Below are positions 42,701 through 49,239 of a stretch of DNA of 49,239 nucleotides, one piece after another. The notes beneath the pieces were generated by a model. The model ran no database searches. It was not told where the DNA came from and saw nothing but the letters and a program-made list of their open reading frames with translations. The DNA is from Comchoanobacter sp040266255. GTDB taxonomy: Bacteria > Pseudomonadota > Gammaproteobacteria > Comchoanobacterales > Comchoanobacteraceae. Numbering within the stretch: position 1 is the first letter of the stretch; every line of letters starts with the position of its first letter. Position numbers and translations under genes: made by a program. The stretch is taken from NCBI GenBank assembly GCA_040266255.1, contig JBDQEV010000004.1:1-49239 (forward strand), written 5' to 3'.

Positions 42701-44454
42701 CTTGAAATATGTAACTGCTCTTGCCCGATCTTTTCATCAAAGTAGCGTTCACTTCTTACATCAAACCCTAGATTACTTAAGACTGGAAATGTTTGATTTA
42801 AGGTCAGAGGATGCTCAGAGTCTTTTTGGTAAACTGTAATTTCAAGCCCCATTCCATAAGGCTCGACATGTACTGCTATCTTATCCTGCATTTGATCATA
42901 TTTTTTAGCATCAACTGCTGCTTGCTCAGGTGTATGTGCAGCCTGATATGCATCTGAAGTACAGAACAAAAATTGTTTTGCAAGTGAATATCCAGGCTTC
43001 GGACCCATTAGTACACAAAGCGTTGAGGTTAACTTTCTTCCCCACGATGTGCACAACGACTCTATTTTCCTTTTCAGCTTTAACTCATCCTCAATTCTTG
43101 ATTTTGCCTCAATGACAAAGTGTAGCCTAACCAATGCTGACTCAGTAAAGTACGGACTATAATGCATTAAATTACCCTTACACTCTTCTAATAGCAGTGC
43201 CTGAATCTGGTTTCTTAGACTGGTTTTGAAGACATCTTTTGGCGCATAGACCATGACAGAGTAAAATTGTTCTAGTACATTGAGTCTAATATCTATTTGT
43301 GAGCTTTGCCTTTCATCAGATCTCAATACCCGTTCAAAGTTTGAGCTTAAATGATTAATATCTGCCTGGAATAGTTCTTCTAGAGGGTATGATTTAATCA
43401 AATGCTTTAGCTTTCTAATCATATAACGAGACCGCAGCTTTTGCATTTTAATCAGCTGCTTAACCTTAACACGCATCACAGGGATTTTTTCTACATCTTG
43501 TGCATATGCATCTGCTGTAAACATACCCATAAATTGATGTTGCTCAATTAGCACACCCTCTGGATCATATACATTCAAGACCAAAACTTCTGGGCTGACA
43601 AAACGATGCACCTTATAAACCTCTGTCAGCTTAGTCAGCATAAAGAGAGGCCAATGAGAATCTTCGCCATGAGATGGGAGACCACCAGCATATGCCCCAC
43701 TTGAACCGAGCTTTGGTATATCTAAGCCCCAAGTTTTTGCCAGCTTTCGTCCCCTTCCATCTTTCACTTTATAACCTTTGTAACCCAGAAACGTAAAATG
43801 ATGTAACAACCATTCCATAAGTAGAAGGTTTTCTTGTATCACTTCATCACTAATGTGCTCTGATGCTTGGTCTTGCCATGCATACATGACCATCCTCAAT
43901 GAGTCCTGCATGCGTCTCCAATCATGTACAACTTTTTTCACATCATCTAAAACGGCAACAATATCTTTTTGTAGCAATTTGAGATCAATTTCTCCTGATA
44001 GTGATTCTAAGTCTAAACAATAAAGGCTCTTTCCACCCTGCTCTAATTGATCAAACCCCATGTATCCATTGCATTGAACTGCCTGAAAATTTGGCAACAA
44101 ATTCCCTCTAAACACTTTATAATTCAGAGACTGTAATACCGCACGTACTGAGTCAGGTACAAATGGAATATCATCATAAAGTATCAATAGCCTTACCATC
44201 TTTGTTTCATACCCAATTGAAACATTAACCTTCGATACATCAATTGCGTATGCATTTTTTTCTTTCTGGTTCAAAAAAGCATGTGCTTGTTGCGCCATGT
44301 CTGAAAGATAGCCATATATATCATCAAGACCTCCAACATCCTCATAATGACGCAAATAAAGTGATAAAAACTGCTCATACCCCTTTAATTCAGATTTCTT
44401 GAGCTTTTTGTTAGCTCCAAGGCAGAATTCGGTGATTTGCTTTGATGTTGGCAT
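39736..44454 (-). CDS. gdhB: NAD-specific glutamate dehydrogenase, large (180-kDa) class
   Basis: 1572-residue L-GDH180-type enzyme, oxidatively deaminating glutamate to 2-oxoglutarate. The catalytic core has SRGGLRCSDRLDDFHEEV, IPDGGKGGFVCRR and the downstream GGNGLTQKARIDYALSGGLI; long N- and C-terminal regulatory segments flank it, as in this class. I place the start at ATG 44454, with AAGGAGAG 7 nt upstream; an in-frame ATG at 44484 would put that ribosome-binding site inside the gene. This class is catabolic and lets cells use amino acids as carbon source, fitting the amino-acid permease and aminopeptidase here. It is divergent from the response regulator, 129 bp apart, so regulation by it is possible. 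Confidence 0.93.
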   Translation of the reverse strand: MPTSKQITEFCLGANKKLKKSELKGYEQFLSLYLRHYEDVGGLDDIYGYLSDMAQQAHAFLNQKEKNAYAIDVSKVNVSIGYETKMVRLLILYDDIPFVPDSVRAVLQSLNYKVFRGNLLPNFQAVQCNGYMGFDQLEQGGKSLYCLDLESLSGEIDLKLLQKDIVAVLDDVKKVVHDWRRMQDSLRMVMYAWQDQASEHISDEVIQENLLLMEWLLHHFTFLGYKGYKVKDGRGRKLAKTWGLDIPKLGSSGAYAGGLPSHGEDSHWPLFMLTKLTEVYKVHRFVSPEVLVLNVYDPEGVLIEQHQFMGMFTADAYAQDVEKIPVMRVKVKQLIKMQKLRSRYMIRKLKHLIKSYPLEELFQADINHLSSNFERVLRSDERQSSQIDIRLNVLEQFYSVMVYAPKDVFKTSLRNQIQALLLEECKGNLMHYSPYFTESALVRLHFVIEAKSRIEDELKLKRKIESLCTSWGRKLTSTLCVLMGPKPGYSLAKQFLFCTSDAYQAAHTPEQAAVDAKKYDQMQDKIAVHVEPYGMGLEITVYQKDSEHPLTLNQTFPVLSNLGFDVRSERYFDEKIGQEQLHISRYHCLMQDDSTEQCQNIEGVEDSMLAILLQKTSNDRLNTLISSACLAIDSIDIIRAYVEYMHQVSFGISKSRVVDFIVRHPSFAKQIIKYFMLKFQPKLINRDRILSKSKKGLQSLCSDAKSIDEERIISMLVSCIDATVRTNFSIPNRQAIALKISAKMVPSLSAPVPLYHAFVYGRSVMGIHIRYSKVSRGGLRCSDRLDDFHEEVSRLAATQRLKNTLTIPDGGKGGFVCRRINQFDIADRAEEMQNCYKIFINALLSLADNMVNNKVVRSIYVHAYDDHDPYFVVAADKGTATYSPVANEISLSHDFWLGDAFASGGQNGYDHKKMGITARGAWESVKWHAKKIKIDVSTQPFTVAGIGDMSGDVFGNGMLLSDQIKLVAAFGYGRIFIDPSPDVEKSYQERLRLFRLKQSSWADYNPALISEGGGVFERSQKYIELTPQMKKLFQTTKSKMEPSEMISAILCMQVDLLWNGGIGVFVKSSTETHFDVKDVSNDISRVDAHKMRAKMFVEGGNNGLTQKARIDYALSGGLINTDFIDNSAGVNVSDLEVNLKILFKMVIDAGEMDLTQRNRLIKKLSKSVSEIVLWNNYQQNALIDLSVHESSAMMNQYIRFMDLLSEQGFIDRESDCLPTKQELKARSHELLTRPEIAVLLSYSKIYLSTLLDASTFLASDLAKSYLFDYFPVEIKDAYAGYIERHPLKESIIKTQLVNTLVSEVGVVFLTQIIDECACHSDQAILAYTLARKILDIDSLYRDAMSLGKIDDDLKIAIIADIKRSLYLSVRWILRHLNLSQPKQIIAQYEGISELSPYMLLHLPKKYTNRSYKLMHQLQGLKVSNELTKKIKQVRYAYQLFNVRFAQIHTQVDGEFVTYVYYQIANWIKFHQIRERLLIIQEQSYWDRIQKFALEDDLTQIMTLLTMQVLSYAKKHDIEHTLALREWLDFASGVNANIRLPLVELLDLRSIDYSVFSVVISRIKKQVEDKAYV

Positions 44455-44531
44455 TGCTTGACTCTCCTTAGTACAACTTATCATAACATGAACTTAATCT
44501 AGGTAAAAGATAGAATAACTGATATACACTA

Positions 44532-44559
44532 TTGAATTAAAAGATATTTTGGTTATAAT
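44532..44559 (+). promoter_or_regulatory. candidate sigma-70 promoter of the two-component operon
   Basis: TTGAAT (44532-44537), a 16-nt spacer and a perfect TATAAT (44554-44559) lie 24 nt before the response-regulator ATG. No clear repeated operator was found in the intergenic region. Confidence 0.45.
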
Positions 44560-44583
44560 ACTTAAAATAATATTGAGAATGCG

Positions 44584-45249
44584 ATGAGAATCTTACTAAT
44601 AGAAGACGACAAAGATATCGGTAGTGCTGTAGAATCCCTACTGCTTGCAAAACAGTATACTGTTGACTGGCTTCTTGACGGCCATGAAGCTTTACATGCC
44701 TTAACTAAAACCAGTGAGTCATTTGGTGTCATCATATTAGACCTTGGTCTACCAAATATTGATGGACTGGAAATTATCAAACAAGCACGTGCAGCAGGTA
44801 ACGTGACTCCGATCTTGGCACTAACAGCAAGAGATGGGAATGATAGCATTATTTCTGGTTTAGATGCGGGCGCAGATGATTATATGACAAAGCCTTTTGA
44901 CTTTGATGTCTTGAACTCAAGAATCTCAGCTTTATTGCGTAGAAGAAGCAGCAAAAGAATAGATCAGTCCATCCAAATTAATGGTGTTAAAATTGACCCA
45001 ACATCACATACAGTACTGGTTGGAGACAACCCTGTTCAACTCTCTAGACAAGAGTTTAAGATATTATTTAAACTGATGGAAAACCAGAAAAAAGTGATAT
45101 CAAGAGAGATGATTACACAAATTCTGTATGGCTGGGGTGATGATGTGGATAGCAACACCATTGAAGTTCATATGCATAATATTAGGAAGAAAACCAAAAG
45201 CCATCTTACCATTAAAACAATTAGAGGCGTTGGATATATTATCCCATAA
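44584..45249 (+). CDS. OmpR-family response regulator (QseB/PmrA-like)
   Basis: 221-residue transcription factor. The receiver domain has the acidic pair Asp8-Asp9, phosphoacceptor Asp53 (IILDLGLPN), Thr81 and Lys103 (DYMTKPF). The C-terminal winged helix shows LSRQEFKILFKLMEN and the recognition region VDSNTIEVHMHNIRKK, ending TIRGVGYIIP. This closely follows QseB/PmrA. In Legionella and Coxiella PmrA controls secretion genes, but I saw no convincing PmrA boxes next to the effector-like genes here. The histidine kinase starts 3 nt after its stop, in one operon. Confidence 0.92.
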   Translation: MRILLIEDDKDIGSAVESLLLAKQYTVDWLLDGHEALHALTKTSESFGVIILDLGLPNIDGLEIIKQARAAGNVTPILALTARDGNDSIISGLDAGADDYMTKPFDFDVLNSRISALLRRRSSKRIDQSIQINGVKIDPTSHTVLVGDNPVQLSRQEFKILFKLMENQKKVISREMITQILYGWGDDVDSNTIEVHMHNIRKKTKSHLTIKTIRGVGYIIP

Positions 45250-45252
45250 ACA

Positions 45253-46656
45253 ATGCGTAAGTCGATTCAACAGTTTTTAACCATTAACTTCTTGATAGCT
45301 GTATCGCTATCAACGCTTATTGGCGTGGTTGGAAATTTTAATATTCGACATCAAAATATTCATATCCTACTTGATACTGAGCTTTCTATCGGTGCGCACG
45401 TTATTGAAGCATTTTTATATCAGAAACTTGAGCCTGATGAGATTTCAATTGTACAGCAAAAAATCAATAATATCCCATCGGAAACCTTAACACTTGCGAT
45501 CAATCATTCTGCATTGGATAAAATTGCAAACCGACTCATTCATAGCACACAGTTCCAGGTATGGGATACAAAAGCTAACCGCCTGATTCTAAGATCTGCA
45601 TCTGCGCCTGCTTTATCCTTACGACCTGAAGAAGGATTCAATGATACCTTGTACCAAAACCGTCAGTGGAGAACTTATAGTTATGCAATCCCCGGTTCTG
45701 AATATAAAGTAGTAACCATGCAGCAACATGATCTCAGATTTGGTTACGAAAAAGAAGTTCTATATGAGAATCTGAGAGTATTGATTGTCATCTTCTTTAT
45801 CTTAACACTCGCAACAGGGATTATTATCAAGCGAGGGCTTTATGCGTTAGAAAAAACAACGCATCAACTACAGAAGAAGCAACCCCACCATCTTGATCCT
45901 ATTTCGCTTTCAGAAGTACCTGAAGAAGTTCACCATATGATTAGTGAAATTAATCGTTTAATGTATGAAATTCAAACCATGTTAGATCGAGAAAGACGCT
46001 TTGCGAGTGATGCAGCACATGAACTAAAAACCCCTCTTGCTGCGATGAAAGCACATTTACAGCTCGCACAACAGCAAGATGGCCAACTACAAAAAGATAC
46101 CCTCATTCGCATTGAAGACATCATTGACCGATATGACCATATCATTAGACAGCTATTGTCACTCAGTCGAACTATTTCTATGACCTCTCTCAATGAGCAT
46201 CCTGAAATCAATATTACTGATGTTGTTAAATCAATTGTTGCCCAACTTGCACCAACTGCATTAGAAAGAGATATCCAGATTGCGTTTGACTATCCTCAAG
46301 ATGAAGTAAAGTTCCCGATTGATCCACATGTCTTCTCTGTTCTAGCTTCTAATATCATTGATAATGCAACCAAGTATACGCATCAAAGTGACTGTATTTT
46401 AGTTAGACTCACTCAGCACAATAGTCATATTTGTTTAACAGTCGTTGACCATGGCCCTGGAATCTCTGATGCAGATAAACCCCAAGTTACACAACGCTTC
46501 AAGCGCGTCTATGGAACTGAAGCAAGTGGTAGTGGCTTAGGGCTTAATATTGTTACAGAAGTGCTTAAAAAGCTTTCTGGTAGTTTAGTATTAGAAGATA
46601 CTGTTGGAGGTGGGTTAACCAGCACCATCAAGCTAAACTATCCAAACTCTGCATAG
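45253..46656 (+). CDS. membrane sensor histidine kinase (QseC/PmrB-like)
   Basis: 467-residue sensor of the preceding regulator. Two membrane helices (about 7-28 and 175-195) bracket a ~145-residue periplasmic domain. The phospho-accepting His256 is in FASDAAHELKTPLAAMK. The ATPase part has an N-box NIIDNATKYT, the G1 box DHGPGISD and G2 GSGLGLNIV. The periplasmic domain is short and has no recognisable ligand motif; the QseC or PmrB ligand type cannot be assigned. It ends 10 bp from convergent tilS. Confidence 0.92.
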   Translation: MRKSIQQFLTINFLIAVSLSTLIGVVGNFNIRHQNIHILLDTELSIGAHVIEAFLYQKLEPDEISIVQQKINNIPSETLTLAINHSALDKIANRLIHSTQFQVWDTKANRLILRSASAPALSLRPEEGFNDTLYQNRQWRTYSYAIPGSEYKVVTMQQHDLRFGYEKEVLYENLRVLIVIFFILTLATGIIIKRGLYALEKTTHQLQKKQPHHLDPISLSEVPEEVHHMISEINRLMYEIQTMLDRERRFASDAAHELKTPLAAMKAHLQLAQQQDGQLQKDTLIRIEDIIDRYDHIIRQLLSLSRTISMTSLNEHPEINITDVVKSIVAQLAPTALERDIQIAFDYPQDEVKFPIDPHVFSVLASNIIDNATKYTHQSDCILVRLTQHNSHICLTVVDHGPGISDADKPQVTQRFKRVYGTEASGSGLGLNIVTEVLKKLSGSLVLEDTVGGGLTSTIKLNYPNSA

Positions 46657-46666
46657 TCCACTTAAA

Positions 46667-47929
46667 CTATTGCTTAAAGCACACCCATTTTTCGTAGACT
46701 TCCCACGTTACCTTATCTTTAAGCTCAGGATCCCCACATGAACCTACTAGCTGTTGACTTTGATATTTTATCACTGGTACAAACGCTCTTAACCAAGGTG
46801 GAACCCCCATTGATTGATATAGTTTTTTCGCACCAGCTACCTGCTCACCAATACTAATTTCAAGCTCTAAACACTGGGGGTTATGAACAACTCCACTCTC
46901 TCCTAAATCAATATAGACCTCACAACTACTGATTGATCTTGACTTTAATATAGGCTGGTATTTAGTGAGAACATTTCTATAGCGCCGAATCTTCAGTGAT
47001 TGATACTCAAACAATGGCACCGCATCCTCTTTAGCGTGTACAATTTTAATAATCTCTTGTACTTGATGATGCGATAGCCTTATACCATCTTGAGCAGCCC
47101 AAGCAGAGATTAACTCTTCTTGCCATATTTCGCTTAATTGTTTTAACTGATCCATTTCAATAAATCCAGGCGCTAACGTCATCTTCGCCAATTTTTCAGC
47201 TACTACATCTTCTAACAACAAGGACTGCTTTGCCAACCGATTCATGCTCACTTCTAATGCATGATTAGCGATCCAATCTCCAAATGCTTTTCTAATTGCA
47301 TTACGCTTAAATTGAACATTAAAGTTACTAGGATCTTGAATATACTCAATCTGGTACTTCTGTGCATAAGCATGAATTTCAGAAGCCTTCACATCTAAAA
47401 ATGGTCTTACAACCTGTAAACCAAATTGCTTAGACAACGTCTTCATACCGACTAATCCATGCAACCCAGTACCTCTAAACAACCTGAAAATTAGTGTTTC
47501 TGCTTGATCATTAAAATGATGTGCACACACCACAACTGCATCTTTGGGCAATAACTCAGAAATAGCCTGATACCTTACCAGTCTAGCTTGCTCTTCAATA
47601 TGAGACCGACCATGTATTTGAACAGATGCTGTTTTACATGGAACACCTAAAGACTCTGCATGCTTCTTAACAAAGCTCTCCCACTCTGAAGACTGCTTGC
47701 TCAAGCCATGATTAATATGCACAATACCATCAAGCTTAAAGTGCTTTAGCAACCAGTCACAAGCTACCATAGAGTCTATTCCACCACTCACAGCCAGCCA
47801 CACTTCTTTTGACTCAAACGCCAACAATCGATCTAGTATTTCTTGATTACAAAACATCCTAACATCATGATTTAAAATGCTAAAAATGTCAATAACCACA
47901 CTTAATTCTGATTTTTTATATTCTTGCAT
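46667..47929 (-). CDS. tilS: tRNA(Ile) lysidine synthase
   Basis: 420-residue ATP-dependent ligase that converts C34 of tRNA-Ile(CAU) to lysidine, so that the tRNA reads AUA. The PP-loop SGGIDSM, then HHFNDQAETLIFRLFRGTGL and VRPFLDVKASEIHAYAQ are diagnostic, with a C-terminal RNA-binding half. Length is typical. An alternative start at ATG 47857 would remove 24 residues before the PP-loop region; neither start has a clear ribosome-binding site. The gene is divergent from the DUF4116 gene, only 35 bp apart. Confidence 0.93.
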   Translation of the reverse strand: MQEYKKSELSVVIDIFSILNHDVRMFCNQEILDRLLAFESKEVWLAVSGGIDSMVACDWLLKHFKLDGIVHINHGLSKQSSEWESFVKKHAESLGVPCKTASVQIHGRSHIEEQARLVRYQAISELLPKDAVVVCAHHFNDQAETLIFRLFRGTGLHGLVGMKTLSKQFGLQVVRPFLDVKASEIHAYAQKYQIEYIQDPSNFNVQFKRNAIRKAFGDWIANHALEVSMNRLAKQSLLLEDVVAEKLAKMTLAPGFIEMDQLKQLSEIWQEELISAWAAQDGIRLSHHQVQEIIKIVHAKEDAVPLFEYQSLKIRRYRNVLTKYQPILKSRSISSCEVYIDLGESGVVHNPQCLELEISIGEQVAGAKKLYQSMGVPPWLRAFVPVIKYQSQQLVGSCGDPELKDKVTWEVYEKWVCFKQ

Positions 47930-47964
47930 ATAAACATAATAACAAAAGAAAGAGATAGTAAGCT

Positions 47965-49239
47965 ATGGCATTAAATTCAGAACAAACTGATATAATTAGT
48001 AAAGTACGTATCGAACCAGGTATAGTAAAATTTGTTGAAAACGACTGGAAAAAAAATACAGAATTTATGCTAGCAGTAGTTCAAAAGAATGGGTTAGCAC
48101 TAGAGCATGCATCAGAAGCGTTAAAAGCAGATCGAGAAGTTGTACTTGCAGCAGTTCAGCAGAATGGGTTAGCACTAGAGCATGCATCAGAAGCGTTAAG
48201 AGCAAATGAAGAAGTTGTACTTGCAGCAGTTAGGCAGAATCGGCTTGCAATAAACCTTGCATCAAAAAATGAAAAGGCTGTACTTGCAGTAGTTCAGCAG
48301 GATTATACGGCACTACAGCATGCAGGAGCAGACTTGAAAGGAAATATTATGCTAGCAGTAGTTCAACAGAATGGGTTAGCACTAGAGTATGCATCAGAAG
48401 CGTTAAGAGCAAATAAAAAAGTTGTACTTGCAGCAGTTCAGCAGAATGGGTTAGCACTAGAGCATGCATCAGAAGCGTTAAGAGCAAATGAAGAAGTTGT
48501 ACTTGCAGCACTTCAGCAGACTAGTCAGGCAATGCCTTTTGTATCAGAAGAGTTACAAGCCAAAAACCAAAGAATAATAACAACACATAGACAACAATTA
48601 ATAAAGGAGCATACTTTAACACCAAAGCGGGTAACACAGTGGGGAACACAGTGGGAAGAATTATGTAGAAAGTACAGCTTGTCAGAAGCAGAGAAGATAA
48701 CAGGATTTGCTAATATCATGATTCACCAGCATCCGCTTGATGGAAATAGAAAACTTGAAGCTAAGATAATAGTTAAACGTATAGAACCCCCAAAGCGTGA
48801 AAAAACACCTATAGAGTGGTCTAAAGAGAAACTCACTGACATAGAGAAATGGATTAAATACTGTTCAGATAAGTCAGAATACAATCAACAAGTAGTCTCC
48901 GAAGTAAAACTCATAAGAGATCAATTAAAAGGAGGGTTAACAAGAGACCCAGGTGTAAAAACAGATCAAGAAGTTGTACTTGCAGCAGTTAATAAGAGTG
49001 GGTTAGTACTACAGTATGCATCAGAAGCGTTAAGAGCAAATAAAAAAGTTGTACTTGCAGCAGTTCAGCAGAATGGGTTAGCACTAGAGCATGCATCAGA
49101 AGCGTTAAAAGCAGATCGAGATGTTGTACTTGCAGCAGTTGGGCAGAATGAGTTAGCAAAAAAGTTTGCATCAAAAGCGTTAAAAGCAGATCGAGAAGTT
49201 GTACTTGCAGCAGTTAAGAAAAATGGATTTGCACTACAG
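47965..49239 (+). CDS. DUF4116 tandem-repeat protein, candidate effector (3' end beyond window)
   Basis: 425 codons with no stop, running off the window. Eleven units of a 25-residue DUF4116 repeat (consensus EVVLAAVQQNGLALEHASEA plus LRANE) occur in two blocks: seven units from 48064, then at least four from 48973. Between them is a ~130-residue non-repeat domain with two Trp-rich stretches (RVTQWGTQWEELCRKYSL and EWSKEKLTDIEKWIKYC). Repeat units are nearly identical in DNA, pointing to recent expansion. DUF4116 proteins are frequent in amoeba-associated bacteria and giant viruses, where the repeats are thought to act as binding scaffolds; function is unknown. ATG 47965 has only a weak purine-rich upstream (AGAGATAG). 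The full length cannot be seen. Confidence 0.8.
   Translation, partial: MALNSEQTDIISKVRIEPGIVKFVENDWKKNTEFMLAVVQKNGLALEHASEALKADREVVLAAVQQNGLALEHASEALRANEEVVLAAVRQNRLAINLASKNEKAVLAVVQQDYTALQHAGADLKGNIMLAVVQQNGLALEYASEALRANKKVVLAAVQQNGLALEHASEALRANEEVVLAALQQTSQAMPFVSEELQAKNQRIITTHRQQLIKEHTLTPKRVTQWGTQWEELCRKYSLSEAEKITGFANIMIHQHPLDGNRKLEAKIIVKRIEPPKREKTPIEWSKEKLTDIEKWIKYCSDKSEYNQQVVSEVKLIRDQLKGGLTRDPGVKTDQEVVLAAVNKSGLVLQYASEALRANKKVVLAAVQQNGLALEHASEALKADRDVVLAAVGQNELAKKFASKALKADREVVLAAVKKNGFALQ
48064..48570 (+). repeat. 75-bp tandem repeat block 1 (DUF4116)
   Basis: Seven units, mostly 75 bp, with the core GTTGTACTTGCAGCAGTTCA and TTAGCACTAGAGCATGCATC nearly unchanged in units 1, 2, 5 and 6. 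Units 3 and 4 are slightly shortened and diverged. Copies remain in frame. Confidence 0.9.
48973..49239 (+). repeat. 75-bp tandem repeat block 2 (DUF4116), open at the window edge
   Basis: At least four further units. The second is nearly identical to units of block 1, so the two blocks have exchanged sequence or arose by recent duplication. Confidence 0.9.

Noticed and set aside
48064..49239. Regular tandem repeats resembling a CRISPR array
   Set aside because: The 75-bp units are contiguous, in frame and coding (DUF4116), without spacers of unique sequence.

Overview
The window is AT-rich, densely packed DNA that looks like a gammaproteobacterial chromosome. It carries the rpsU-dnaG-rpoD macromolecular-synthesis operon, mrdA-rodA-mltB, rsmD/rsmG, adk, rnr, tilS, a 180-kDa-class NAD-glutamate dehydrogenase, a QseBC/PmrAB-like two-component system and a proteorhodopsin. 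Interspersed are proteins with eukaryote-directed or effector-like features: a Ulp1/C48-like cysteine-protease signature, a tyrosine-phosphatase signature, a CKSGKDR phosphoinositide-phosphatase signature, long helical repeats, a coiled coil and DUF4116 repeats. I infer an aquatic, light-using bacterium living in or on a eukaryotic host, probably a protist, and related to Legionellales-like lineages. Marine protist associates such as Comchoanobacterales are one possibility. No rRNA or secretion-system gene is present here to prove this.

Layout. 1-2.4 kb: two effector-like genes and a decayed small gene. 2.4-3.1 kb: blue-tuned proteorhodopsin. 3.3-11.1 kb: housekeeping block (rpsU, dnaG, rpoD, tRNA-Leu, a fused secDF, an inositol-monophosphatase-family gene, a TrmJ-like methyltransferase). 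11.2-17.1 kb: minus-strand effector island with a broken tyrosine phosphatase, a CKSGKDR phosphatase and a repeat protein. The repeat-protein gene is bounded by two ~118-bp direct repeats; one is the 5' end of the intact amino-acid permease gene and the other a stranded copy of it. 17.3-37.6 kb: housekeeping and transport (permease, unknown membrane protein, RecD2, RsmG/RsmD, an AddB-like Fe-S nuclease, rod-shape cluster, TPR-methyltransferase, Adk, RNase R, aminopeptidase, symporter, VOC protein). 37.7-39.0 kb: tRNA-Glu and tRNA-Ala enclosing a coiled-coil effector-like gene cut by an in-frame TAA. 39.2-47.9 kb: glutathione peroxidase, glutamate dehydrogenase, two-component system, TilS. 48.0 kb to the end: a DUF4116 repeat gene running off the window.

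How the parts fit. The core genes look intact and tightly packed, with ATGA overlaps and three convergent 3' overlaps. The effector-like genes are repeat-rich, share sequence modules with each other, and several are broken. This suggests an arsenal that turns over by recombination and decay on a stable core. The most notable signals are the shared C-terminal tail of the two large island proteins, the protease and phosphatase signatures, and light-driven proton pumping in a probable host-associated cell.
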